Part shown: positions 43,878 through 52,324 of the stretch, one piece after another
Numbering within the stretch: position 1 is the first letter of the stretch
How the letters are laid out: the number at the start of each line of letters is the position of its first letter
Origin: Ruminococcus sp.
GTDB lineage: Bacteria; Bacillota_A; Clostridia; Oscillospirales; Ruminococcaceae
Length of the DNA stretch: 64,000 bases
Reading direction: 5' to 3'
Assembly: GCF_016283395.1 (NCBI RefSeq)
Contig: NZ_JAEEMU010000033.1
Location: 1 to 64,000 of the forward strand
The notes under the pieces: generated by a model
What the model saw: only the letters and a program-made list of their open reading frames with translations
The model's database searches: none
Told to the model about the DNA's origin: nothing
Made by a program: the position numbers and the translations under genes

Positions 43878-43908
43878 AAAGCCACAGTACATGAAGTACT
43901 GTGGCTTT
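43878..43908 (+). terminator. Bidirectional terminator after the PurA-like gene
   Basis: The 13-bp stem AAAGCCACAGTAC/GTACTGTGGCTTT with an ATGAA loop is followed by T runs on both strands, and so serves the PurA-like operon and the converging zinc-ribbon gene. Confidence 0.9.
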
Positions 43909-43920
43909 TTTACATATTAT

Positions 43921-44589
43921 TTACAATGAAGAAGATTCGCCGCCGCTGCTTTCGCTTTTGTGTTCCAAAAAGCTTGCCGCAGCCGTAACGATAAACATCA
44001 GGATAGATAGTATCAATCCGAATTTGGCATCGATATCTACGTGTTTTGCCATTTCATCAGGAATATCATAGTAGCCTGCGAATGACATTCTGAAAATAAG
44101 CAATGCTACAACAGAAACACAGCTTATAATAGCTGCAAGCTTGTTATTCTTCTTTACAAAGAGGAATACAGCTGTTGCGATGCCGCCTGCAAATGCAATC
44201 ATAAGGAATACATTTGGCTTAGGATCGCTTTCTGCGTTTTCTGCAACCTCGTCATCATCCTTATCAATGCTGAACATAAGGCGGAATCCAGAGTAGCTTT
44301 CTTCAACTTTTTCACCCTGATAACTACATGATACAGAAATGAAAGGCAGGAAAAATGCAACCAGTGCGATCAGAACGCATACCTTAGCGATAAGAGCACG
44401 GGGCAGTCCTGCTGTCTTTTCAAGAGCAGTATCTGCGAGTCCGCCTGCCATATCCTTTACGGAAGAAGCGTTGAAAGCAGGCTGTGATGATGCTGTCGGT
44501 GCAGGAGCAGCTGCTTTAAGGCTGCCGCCGCATGACGGGCAGGTCTCAGAACCGTCAGGTATCTGAGCTCCACAATGTTTACAAAACAT
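43921..44589 (-). CDS. Zinc-ribbon membrane protein
   Basis: The protein is 222 residues. An N-terminal zinc ribbon (MFCKHCGAQIPDG, then CPSCGGSL; CxxC-CxxC) is followed by a Pro/Ala/Ser linker, four membrane helices and an acidic/Ser-rich tail. Such proteins are common in Bacillota with no set role. An 18-base-spaced TTGACA/TAAAAT promoter (44623-44652) lies before AGGAGG. Confidence 0.8.
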   Translation of the reverse strand: MFCKHCGAQIPDGSETCPSCGGSLKAAAPAPTASSQPAFNASSVKDMAGGLADTALEKTAGLPRALIAKVCVLIALVAFFLPFISVSCSYQGEKVEESYSGFRLMFSIDKDDDEVAENAESDPKPNVFLMIAFAGGIATAVFLFVKKNNKLAAIISCVSVVALLIFRMSFAGYYDIPDEMAKHVDIDAKFGLILSILMFIVTAAASFLEHKSESSGGESSSL

Positions 44590-44622
44590 ACAAAATACCT
44601 CCTAAATAAATAATGATAATAC

Positions 44623-44652
44623 ATTTTACCATGTTTTTCACCTTCCTGTCAA
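44623..44652 (-). promoter_or_regulatory. Promoter of the zinc-ribbon gene
   Basis: TTGACA (44647-44652), 18 bases, TAAAAT (44623-44628). Confidence 0.6.
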
Positions 44653-44953
44653 GAAGTATACACAAAAAAATCTTATTTGCGCAAAAAATGATTGATAATA
44701 GTACAAAAAAGCAGTTGTTATTTAAGCATATCCTACAAAAGTATTCACTTCAGCTTTTTCGGCAGCCCAATTCGCAGCCCGATGTTTAAAGTACCCTCGC
44801 TGCGGACCTGTGCCTCTTGAATTTATTAAGCATTAATGGTACAATCAGTATATACAAGATGATTAAAACGCGGTTTTTCCGCTGAAATATGCATTTAAGG
44901 ATTATTTAATATTTCCCGTGCTATGATATAGACACAGAAAGCGAGGGGTAAAT
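44653..44953. other. Spacer with promoter of the FtsX transporter operon
   Basis: Within this 300-base gap I see one plausible promoter reading right: TTGAAT (44817-44822), 17 bases, TACAAT (44840-44845). A GCGG/CCGC hairpin follows at 44869-44881. I see nothing else. Confidence 0.5.
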
Positions 44954-47323
44954 ATGTATCTGAGAATATTAAAAAAAGACCTTAAAAGAAAAAAGACCAT
45001 GAACGTCATACTCCTGCTGTTCGTCATTCTTGCGACTATGTTCGCCGCAAGCAGTGTCAACAACATAATGTCAGTAATAAACGGTCTTGACAATTACTTT
45101 GAAAAAGCAAACCTGAGTGATCACTTCATCATCAACGTCAACAATAACGGTGACGAGATAGCTGATATGATAGCGCAGAAATCCACAGTCAAGGATTTCC
45201 GCAGAGAAGATCAGCTTTTCTTTGATGACAAGGGCGTGACACGAAACGGAAAGAAGCTTATAGAGCAGTCAGGCACTTTCCTTGCTCTTTCAATTGATAA
45301 CGCGCAGATCAATTACTTCAACAGGGATAATGAGATCATTACAGAAGTAAAAGAGGGAACGGCTTACTTTACAAGCACTCTTGCAAGCAAATCAAACCTT
45401 GAGATCGGCGACAAATTCGATGTAAAAATAGGCAATACTCAGCTGACATTCTCATATGCAGGCATTGCAAAGGACGCTTTTCTCGGCTCGGAAATGATGG
45501 GAAATTCCCGTATACTCATGAACAGCGGTGATTACGAAAAGCTTGACGCAGACGAAAAGGCTTCCCAAAACAATCAGGCACAGATATTCTACATCAACGG
45601 CTATGATAAAAAGGCTCTTGCCTCTGACCTTTCAGACCTGCCAAATGTACAGTTCAACAAAGATCAGACTCTCGTCAGAACTTCATACATCATGAACAGT
45701 ATCGTAGCAGGACTTCTTCTCATAGTAAGTATCTGCCTGCTGATAGTCTCATTCGTTACTCTGAGATTTACCATAAGCTTCACCATAAACGAGGATTTCC
45801 GTGAAATAGGTGTAATGAAGGCTCTCGGACTGAGAAACAATTCCGTCCGCGGTCTGTACCTTGTAAAATACTTTGGTATCGCAGTCATCGGCGCAGCTGT
45901 CGGTTTTGTGCTCAGTATACCTTTCGGAAATATGCTCCTTAAAAAGGTAAGCGAAAATATGGTCCTTGAAAACGGCAATTCTATACTTACAGGCATCATA
46001 TGCAGCCTTTTAGTTATCGCAATAATCCTTCTCTTCTGCTGGAGCTGTACAAAAAGGATAAAGAAGCTCTCACCTATCGACGCAGTAAGAAGCGGTCAGA
46101 CAGGGGAAAGATTCAAGAAAAAGGGAGTGCTCCGCCTTGAAAAGTCAAAGCTCGGCACTACAGGCTTCCTTGCTGTAAACGATGTATTCAGCAGCCCCAA
46201 GCAGTTCTGCATAATGACATCTATCTTCACGGTATGTCTGCTGCTGATAATGAGCCTTGCAAACACAGCAAATACTCTCGGAAGCAAAAAGCTTCTGCCT
46301 ATGTTATGCGCTACTACAAGTGATGCATATATAACAGATACGGAAATGATATCACGGCTCATGACAGGTGAGACTACATACAGAGAAATGAACTCTGAGA
46401 TCGAAGAAACGCTTGCCCAGAACGGTATGTCAGGCAAAGTACACTCAGAAGCTCTTATCTTCCCGCTGCTTGAAGCTAACGGCAAAAAAGCAACAGCTGC
46501 TTTCATGTACTGCAAGGAAACCAAGGCAGCAGATTACACATACTCCGAGGGATATGCTCCGAAATACGCAAACGAGATAGCTCTCACAAAACAGCTTGCC
46601 GACAAGGTCGATGCAGGTATCGGCGACAAGGTAAATATCACTCTTGAAGGTGAAACAAAGGAATATATCGTCTCGGCTTTTTTCCAGAGCATGGTACAGC
46701 TGGGCGAAACAGGAAGATTTAACGAAAATGCGGATATCCCCGAAAGTGCTGTAAAAAACGTAATGGGCTTCCAGATAGACTTTGACGACCACCCCGATAA
46801 TGCAGAGACAGAAAACCGCATCGAAAAGATGAAGAGCGTATTCAACACGAAATATGTTGATGATACCGACGGATTTGTAAGTGCTTGTATCGGCAAAGAT
46901 GTAACGGATACCTTAAACAGTGTAAAGCTTCTTGTCATCATAATAACTGCAATAATAATCATAATGATATCCGTACTTATGGAGCGTTCGCTCATCTCAA
47001 AGGAAAAGTCAGAGATAGCTCTTATGAAGGCTATGGGCTTCAATACACGCTCTTTGATAACTCAGCACACCCTTAGATTTGTCATTGTAGCCGTTGCTGC
47101 TTCTGTGATTTCCGCAGCACTGAGCCTGCCTGTGACAAAGCTCTGCATCGACCCTGTGTTCAGTATAATGGGCGCATTGAACGGTGTGGATTACAACCTC
47201 AAGCCTGTGGAGATATACGCTGTATATCCGATGATAGTTATTATTTCCACAATAGCAGGAGCTTTCATAACAGCTCTTTACATGAAAACAATTAAAGCTT
47301 CGGATACTTCCGATATTGAATAA
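44954..47323 (+). CDS. FtsX-type ABC transporter permease with two repeats
   Basis: The protein is 789 residues. It has two units, each with one helix, an extracellular domain of about 200 residues and three helices (eight helices in all). FtsX-style blocks are NEDFREIGVMKALGLRNNSV in the first half and EKSEIALMKAMGFNTRSLIT in the second. It forms an operon with the ATPase, a response regulator and a sensor kinase. The arrangement suggests export of, or resistance to, an envelope-active compound, but it lacks the ten-helix layout of BceB. Confidence 0.88.
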   Translation: MYLRILKKDLKRKKTMNVILLLFVILATMFAASSVNNIMSVINGLDNYFEKANLSDHFIINVNNNGDEIADMIAQKSTVKDFRREDQLFFDDKGVTRNGKKLIEQSGTFLALSIDNAQINYFNRDNEIITEVKEGTAYFTSTLASKSNLEIGDKFDVKIGNTQLTFSYAGIAKDAFLGSEMMGNSRILMNSGDYEKLDADEKASQNNQAQIFYINGYDKKALASDLSDLPNVQFNKDQTLVRTSYIMNSIVAGLLLIVSICLLIVSFVTLRFTISFTINEDFREIGVMKALGLRNNSVRGLYLVKYFGIAVIGAAVGFVLSIPFGNMLLKKVSENMVLENGNSILTGIICSLLVIAIILLFCWSCTKRIKKLSPIDAVRSGQTGERFKKKGVLRLEKSKLGTTGFLAVNDVFSSPKQFCIMTSIFTVCLLLIMSLANTANTLGSKKLLPMLCATTSDAYITDTEMISRLMTGETTYREMNSEIEETLAQNGMSGKVHSEALIFPLLEANGKKATAAFMYCKETKAADYTYSEGYAPKYANEIALTKQLADKVDAGIGDKVNITLEGETKEYIVSAFFQSMVQLGETGRFNENADIPESAVKNVMGFQIDFDDHPDNAETENRIEKMKSVFNTKYVDDTDGFVSACIGKDVTDTLNSVKLLVIIITAIIIIMISVLMERSLISKEKSEIALMKAMGFNTRSLITQHTLRFVIVAVAASVISAALSLPVTKLCIDPVFSIMGALNGVDYNLKPVEIYAVYPMIVIISTIAGAFITALYMKTIKASDTSDIE

Positions 47324-47339
47324 AAAGGAGATATGAGTT

Positions 47340-48101
47340 ATGAATACAACTATTCTTGATGTAAAGGACCTTTGCAAAACATACATCATAAACAAAAGGC
47401 AGAACAATGTTCTGAGAAATGTCAGCTTCCACATTGATAAAGGGGAAATGGTAGCTGTCATGGGACCATCGGGTTCAGGCAAGTCCACCCTGCTCTACAC
47501 TGTGTCGGGCATGGATAAAATGACCGCAGGAAGCGTAAATTTCTGCGGCAAGGACCTTGCCGAAATGAGCGAGAACGACCTTGCGGAAATGCGCCTTGAT
47601 GATATGGGATTTATCTTCCAGCAGATGTATATGATGAAAAATCTTTCTATCATCGACAATATTATCCTGCCTGCCGTAAAGTCCAAAAAGAACAAGGAAA
47701 ACCGCAGAGACATCACAAAGCGCGGCAAGGAGCTCATGCACAAGCTTGGCATAAGCGAGATCGGCGATAACGATATCAACGAGGTATCAGGCGGTCAGCT
47801 CCAGAGAGCCTGCATATGCCGCAGCATGATAAACGATCCCGATATGATATTCGCAGACGAGCCCACAGGTGCTCTCAACCGCACCGCCTCAGATGAGGTA
47901 ATGAACGAGCTCACAAAACTCAACGATAACGGCACTACCGTAATGCTGGTAACTCACGATGCCAAGGTGGCTGCAAAGTGTTCAAGGGTACTTTTCATAG
48001 TTGACGGCAACATCAAGGGAGAGTATAATATAAACAGAGCACTCTCGCTTCACGACCGTGAACGCGGTCTCAATAACTGGCTTCAGGAAATGGGTTGGTA
48101 A
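47340..48101 (+). CDS. ABC transporter ATPase, LolD/MacB type
   Basis: The protein is 253 residues. Walker A is GPSGSGKSTLL, the signature is EVSGGQLQRACICR, Walker B is MIFADEPTGALN (Asn in place of the usual final Asp), and the H-loop is LVTHDAKVA. It powers the FtsX-type permease encoded 16 bases upstream. AAGGAG lies before the ATG. Confidence 0.92.
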   Translation: MNTTILDVKDLCKTYIINKRQNNVLRNVSFHIDKGEMVAVMGPSGSGKSTLLYTVSGMDKMTAGSVNFCGKDLAEMSENDLAEMRLDDMGFIFQQMYMMKNLSIIDNIILPAVKSKKNKENRRDITKRGKELMHKLGISEIGDNDINEVSGGQLQRACICRSMINDPDMIFADEPTGALNRTASDEVMNELTKLNDNGTTVMLVTHDAKVAAKCSRVLFIVDGNIKGEYNINRALSLHDRERGLNNWLQEMGW

Positions 48102-48102
48102 A

Positions 48103-48768
48103 ATGGTAGATATACTTATCGTCGAAGATAATGCAGAGCTTTGCGGTCTGCTGTGCGACTTTCTCCGCAGTGAGGATTATACAGTTAGCACAGCTCATTC
48201 CGCTGAAAAAGCCCTGTCCCTGTTTGAAAAATACGGGGCAAGGCTTGTCCTGCTGGATATAATGCTCCCCGGAATGGACGGCTTTGCAGTATGCGAACGT
48301 ATAAGAGAAAAGGATAATACTCCGATAATCATACTTACTGCAAGGACAGACAAGGAGGACAAGCTCAACGGCATACTCCTCGGGGCTGACGATTATATCG
48401 AAAAGCCTTATGATATAGATATCCTTATCGCCAAGATAAAGGGCATTTTCAGGCGCAGGCTCGCTATCGACAAGCTCACTGACGGCGATATCACACTTGA
48501 CCTTGCGGAAGGCACTGCGGAAAAGGGCGGAGTTCCCATAAATATGACTGCAAAGGAGTTCGAGCTGCTTCATCTGCTCATTGCAAACAAGGGACAGACT
48601 CTGCACAAGGACTTCATCTTCAACAGGATATGGGGCGCGGACAGCGAATCCGAACCTCAGACACTGACAGTACACATCAAATGGCTGAGACAAAAGATCG
48701 AAGAAGACCCGAAAGAGCCTAAAAAGCTCCTGACCGTATGGGGCAAGGGCTACCGCTGGGAGGGCTGA
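48103..48768 (+). CDS. OmpR/PhoB-family response regulator
   Basis: The protein is 221 residues from the ATG one base after the ATPase stop. The receiver domain has the phospho-acceptor Asp in LVLLDIMLPGMDGF and the switch Thr/Lys in IILTARTDKED and YIEKPYD. A winged helix ends in TVHIKWLRQKIEEDPKEP and WGKGYRWEG. It is read by the kinase encoded next and probably controls this transporter operon. Confidence 0.94.
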   Translation: MVDILIVEDNAELCGLLCDFLRSEDYTVSTAHSAEKALSLFEKYGARLVLLDIMLPGMDGFAVCERIREKDNTPIIILTARTDKEDKLNGILLGADDYIEKPYDIDILIAKIKGIFRRRLAIDKLTDGDITLDLAEGTAEKGGVPINMTAKEFELLHLLIANKGQTLHKDFIFNRIWGADSESEPQTLTVHIKWLRQKIEEDPKEPKKLLTVWGKGYRWEG

Positions 48769-48769
48769 C

Positions 48770-49999
48770 ATGAAAAGCTTCGACAAGATAATAGCTGCTT
48801 TTATCCTGCTTATGGCTGCGTTTTTCCTGACAGTGAATATGATACTGCTGAAACAGAATACATCTTCCGTGCCGCTTTATAAAGTCGAAGCCAACCGCAT
48901 CGAACAGGAGCTTCTCAGCGGAAATCAGGTAAGTGCAGACGACTATCCAAATATAATCGGGATATATGAATTCAGCGGCGACAACAGCTTTTACGTCTCG
49001 GATAATGAGTACTTCATCAAGGAGATAAACAACAAGCTGTACCGTATCGAATACATCGACAAGCCCGAAAAAAACAACAGTATGCTCATTGCTGTTGATA
49101 TAGTTCTGGCAGTTTTCACTCTGCTTATCCTTGCACTGTTTATTTATCTGAGAAGAAAGATAGTAAAGCCCTTCAACGCCATAAGCAGTCTGCCCGAACA
49201 GCTTTCAAAGCGAAATCTCGTTATGCCGCTGAAAGAACACAAAAGCAGATTTTTCGGAAAATTCATATGGGGACTTGATATGCTTCGTGAGGAGCTTGAA
49301 CACTCCCGAAAGAAAAGCCTTGAATACGCCAAGAATGAAAAGACATTCCTGCTCTCGCTGTCACATGATATAAAGACTCCCCTTGCAGCAATAAAGCTAT
49401 ATTCAAAGGCTCTTTCAAAGGGAATATACTCCTCACCCGAAAAACAGCTCGATGCGGCTGAAAGCATCAACGAAAAAGCCAACGAGATCGAAAAGATAGT
49501 GACCGAGCTTTCGGCAAATCTCAGCGGCGACTTCATGGACTTTGACGTTCACTGCTCCGAATTCTATCTGGCAGATGTAATAAACAAGATAGACAAGTAC
49601 TACACCGATAAGCTTTCAGTCATGGGGACTTCTTTCAGCATAGACGAATACAGCAACTGTATACTTCGCGGCGATGCTGACAGGCTTGAAGAGGTATTGC
49701 AGAATATTATCGAAAACGCTGTGAAATACGGCGACGGCAGCAGCATCTCTGTCAGCTTCTCAGATGAAGAGGACTGCCGCCTTATTACAATTACAAATAC
49801 GGGCTGTACTCTTCCCGATAAAGAACTGCCGCATATTTTCGACAGCTTCTGGCGCGGCTCGAATACAGGCTCACAGCAGGGCAGCGGCCTTGGATTGTAC
49901 ATATGCCGCAGACTCATGGAGATCATGGGCGGCAGCATATACGCCGAAATATCCTCAGGCTGTATGAACATAACAGCCGTATGCCCAAAGCAAACATGA
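48770..49999 (+). CDS. Two-component sensor histidine kinase
   Basis: The protein is 409 residues. Two helices (AAFILLMAAFFLTVNMIL and IVLAVFTLLILALFIYLRR) flank a short extracellular loop of about 70 residues. The H-box is FLLSLSHDIKTPLAA; the N-box is LQNIIENAVKYGDGS; and the G-boxes include GSGLGLYICR. The start is one base after the regulator stop. The short loop fits kinases that sense through their partner transporter, but this is inference. Confidence 0.93.
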   Translation: MKSFDKIIAAFILLMAAFFLTVNMILLKQNTSSVPLYKVEANRIEQELLSGNQVSADDYPNIIGIYEFSGDNSFYVSDNEYFIKEINNKLYRIEYIDKPEKNNSMLIAVDIVLAVFTLLILALFIYLRRKIVKPFNAISSLPEQLSKRNLVMPLKEHKSRFFGKFIWGLDMLREELEHSRKKSLEYAKNEKTFLLSLSHDIKTPLAAIKLYSKALSKGIYSSPEKQLDAAESINEKANEIEKIVTELSANLSGDFMDFDVHCSEFYLADVINKIDKYYTDKLSVMGTSFSIDEYSNCILRGDADRLEEVLQNIIENAVKYGDGSSISVSFSDEEDCRLITITNTGCTLPDKELPHIFDSFWRGSNTGSQQGSGLGLYICRRLMEIMGGSIYAEISSGCMNITAVCPKQT

Positions 50000-50013
50000 T
50001 ATAGTTATATAGG

Positions 50014-50042
50014 AAAAGCCCCGACTTTAAGTCGGGGCTTTT
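50014..50042 (+). terminator. Bidirectional terminator after the sensor kinase
   Basis: AAAAGCCCCGAC/GTCGGGGCTTTT with a TTTAA loop lies between convergent genes, with A and T runs on both sides. Confidence 0.9.
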
Positions 50043-50046
50043 GATA

Positions 50047-51528
50047 TCAGTTATTGTAATCAGAAAGGTTTTCGCCGTATACAGAATAATTATCTGGTTG
50101 AAGATTATTTATTCTCCAGCCATTAACTGAAGGCTCGAACACAAAATCAACTATATCGCAGGCCATATTATTCTCACCCCAAATACCGGGTGCATATGCT
50201 CTGAAAGATGTTGATGTAATATCTTTGATGATTATAGGCTTATCAGCGGCTGTATATCCAAGCCAGCCTGCCTGTACAGAAGATGTATTCACATACATAT
50301 TGCCCTTATAGATAATAAAGTTCTTAAACACAAGTAGATCTTCAAGTGCAACGCCTGTCTCCTCTATATGATCGCCATTTTTGTATGTGTCGCTTATTAC
50401 TGCGTAGTCATCGTTAAGATATTCCAGCTGTTTTGCTGCCAAACTATCAGAGTAAGTTCTTCTTGCATAGTTTTCAACATCAGCTTTTGAATTGAGTTCA
50501 AGACCTTTTCCTGTTATACGTGCATATGTTACATCTCTTACACCGTCCTGAATATTCGGATCTTTAAGATTGAAAGTAATGGTATCATTCATGTTTCTGT
50601 ACTGTGGGAATCTGAACATGATCTGATAATGTGTATCATAATACTTTTCAATAAGGTCCTTTGCTGTATTCTGGTATGAGATATATTCAGCGTCCTTTGA
50701 AGTATCAGCCTTTGAACCGCGTACAAGACGTGATACACCGCCGTTTCCGAGAGATATCCACTCGTTGTCCCGATAATATCCGCCGAAGCTGTAGCTTGAA
50801 CCATTATAGAAGCTGACAGTCTTGAGGCTTGAGCCGCCGAATTCCTCAACGCCGATCTTCACTGTACCTGTTTCATTTGTACCGTTGTAGCTGTATGTTC
50901 CGTCCTCGTTTATAACTACAGTACCCTTTTCGGTTATACTGCCGGGGATAAAATTATACTGCGACTCCTGATACTTCCACTGACCTGCTAAGCCCTTTAC
51001 CAATTCATCTACAGTACCGCTGCCGTCAGTAACAACAACAGTATCACCGCCCTTGTCGGTAGTTTCAGATGATGAAGCAGTTGTTACAGTAGTTGTGATA
51101 GTTGAACCGTTTTTGTCTGTGGATATATTAGTTGTGCCTGATACCTGTGATGTTGTAGCTGTAACAGCAGGTTCAATAACACCTGTATCAATTTTGCCGT
51201 TTTTGTCCTTGCGGAACATAGTCATGCTTCCGAGCACGATGCCTGCCACAAGGATAAGTGATGCTGCTGAACAAAGCGGTGCGAGCCATACAGGTCTGCG
51301 AACGCGCTCAACGCCTTCAACGACATCGTTTTCGGTCATTTTTATATTATTATCTTTCTCTGTTCTGTCTTTTAATATTTCTTTCTTTTTCACCTTATAT
51401 TTCTTTTCGCTCAAAGAAAGGATCTTGTTAAGCTGTTCCTCTGTGATCTCGGGACATTTATCAGTAAGTCTTTCCATAGAATCGTCCTCTGCATTTCCGA
51501 GTATATCGAATATATTTTTCTCTTTCAT
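50047..51528 (-). CDS. Membrane anti-sigma-like partner of the ECF factor
   Basis: The protein is 493 residues. A cytoplasmic part of about 80 residues (with TEEQLNKILSLSEKKYK) is followed by one helix (LAPLCSAASLILVAGIVLGS), a Ser/Thr-rich linker, and outside domains. One of these, GLAGQWKYQESQYNF to GVSRLVRG, resembles a small lipocalin-like barrel. The gene follows the ECF sigma gene with a 13-base gap, the usual place for an anti-sigma factor. I see no classical zinc (ZAS) motif. Confidence 0.7.
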   Translation of the reverse strand: MKEKNIFDILGNAEDDSMERLTDKCPEITEEQLNKILSLSEKKYKVKKKEILKDRTEKDNNIKMTENDVVEGVERVRRPVWLAPLCSAASLILVAGIVLGSMTMFRKDKNGKIDTGVIEPAVTATTSQVSGTTNISTDKNGSTITTTVTTASSSETTDKGGDTVVVTDGSGTVDELVKGLAGQWKYQESQYNFIPGSITEKGTVVINEDGTYSYNGTNETGTVKIGVEEFGGSSLKTVSFYNGSSYSFGGYYRDNEWISLGNGGVSRLVRGSKADTSKDAEYISYQNTAKDLIEKYYDTHYQIMFRFPQYRNMNDTITFNLKDPNIQDGVRDVTYARITGKGLELNSKADVENYARRTYSDSLAAKQLEYLNDDYAVISDTYKNGDHIEETGVALEDLLVFKNFIIYKGNMYVNTSSVQAGWLGYTAADKPIIIKDITSTSFRAYAPGIWGENNMACDIVDFVFEPSVNGWRINNLQPDNYSVYGENLSDYNN

Positions 51529-51541
51529 TGCTGCTCCTCCT

Positions 51542-52108
51542 TTACCTTGTAATACCTGCTTCGACCAGCTTGACTTTCAGCTTTGCTATTGCACGGCTGC
51601 ATCTTGTTCTGACAGAAGCATCTGACATGGATATGGACTCTGCTATCTCTGCCGATTTACGGTTATAGTAGAATTTCTGTATAAGTATAGTTGAATCAGG
51701 CTCGCCGAGTTCATCTATCTTATCGAGAAGCACTCTGCGGAGTTCAGAGCGGTCAACGCGCTCGTCAACGCTGAAGTCCGAGACAAGCTCCTGCATATCG
51801 TCTTCATCAGCATATACGGTATGATTTATTCTCGATGTAAGGCTTCTGAAACGGTCTATTGCGCTTCTCTTTGCGACTGTACCGATATAACCCTTTATAT
51901 CACGGTCACAGTCCTCATCAAATTCATATTTAATAAATATAGCTGCAAACACATCGCTCACACACTCTTCTATATCTTCCTTTGTACCGCAGTTTCTGAG
52001 TTTATTGAAAACGATCGCATAAACGTATCTTCCGTATTCCTTTACGAGTGCTTTGTGGCACTCTGCGGGAGATCGCTCAAGCATTTGTTTAAGCTCATTG
52101 CTTGTCAT
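51542..52108 (-). CDS. ECF-type RNA polymerase sigma factor
   Basis: The protein is 188 residues. I chose the second ATG (product MTSNELKQ), seven bases after AAGGAGG. Region 2 includes EDIEECVSDVFAAIFIKYEF and YIGTVAKRSAIDRFRS. Region 4 has the helix-turn-helix KSAEIAESISMSDASVRTRC. With the membrane partner downstream it forms a cell-envelope signalling pair. Confidence 0.9.
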   Translation of the reverse strand: MTSNELKQMLERSPAECHKALVKEYGRYVYAIVFNKLRNCGTKEDIEECVSDVFAAIFIKYEFDEDCDRDIKGYIGTVAKRSAIDRFRSLTSRINHTVYADEDDMQELVSDFSVDERVDRSELRRVLLDKIDELGEPDSTILIQKFYYNRKSAEIAESISMSDASVRTRCSRAIAKLKVKLVEAGITR

Positions 52109-52155
52109 ACTCATTCCTCCTTGATTATTTGTAAGATCGACCTTTCATAATGAAC

Positions 52156-52183
52156 ATTCGGACCACCCTGACGAAATGTTACA
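52156..52183 (-). promoter_or_regulatory. Candidate autoregulated ECF promoter
   Basis: TGTAAC (52178-52183), 17 bases, CGAAT (52156-52160), upstream of the sigma gene. The form resembles TGAAAC-N16/17-CGTA promoters used by ECF factors. Confidence 0.4.
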
Positions 52184-52258
52184 GTATATAAAAAATTTTT
52201 TTCGTACATATGATAATATACCATTTTTTGCAGTTTTGAGCAAGTTCCCGTATAAAAT

Positions 52259-52286
52259 AAAAGCAGCCGATCTCTCAGCTGCTTTT
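52259..52286 (-). terminator. Terminator of the dockerin-CAP gene
   Basis: AAAAGCAGC/GCTGCTTTT stem followed on the minus strand by TTTTATTTTATA, about 40 bases after the stop. Confidence 0.8.
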
Positions 52287-52324
52287 ATCATGAACACACT
52301 TTTCTATTTTTCCCTCTTCTTTAT

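Noticed and set aside
44954..49999. BceAB-RS type bacitracin module
   Set aside because: The permease has the two-unit, eight-helix FtsX layout with two outside domains, not the ten-helix BceB form with one large loop.
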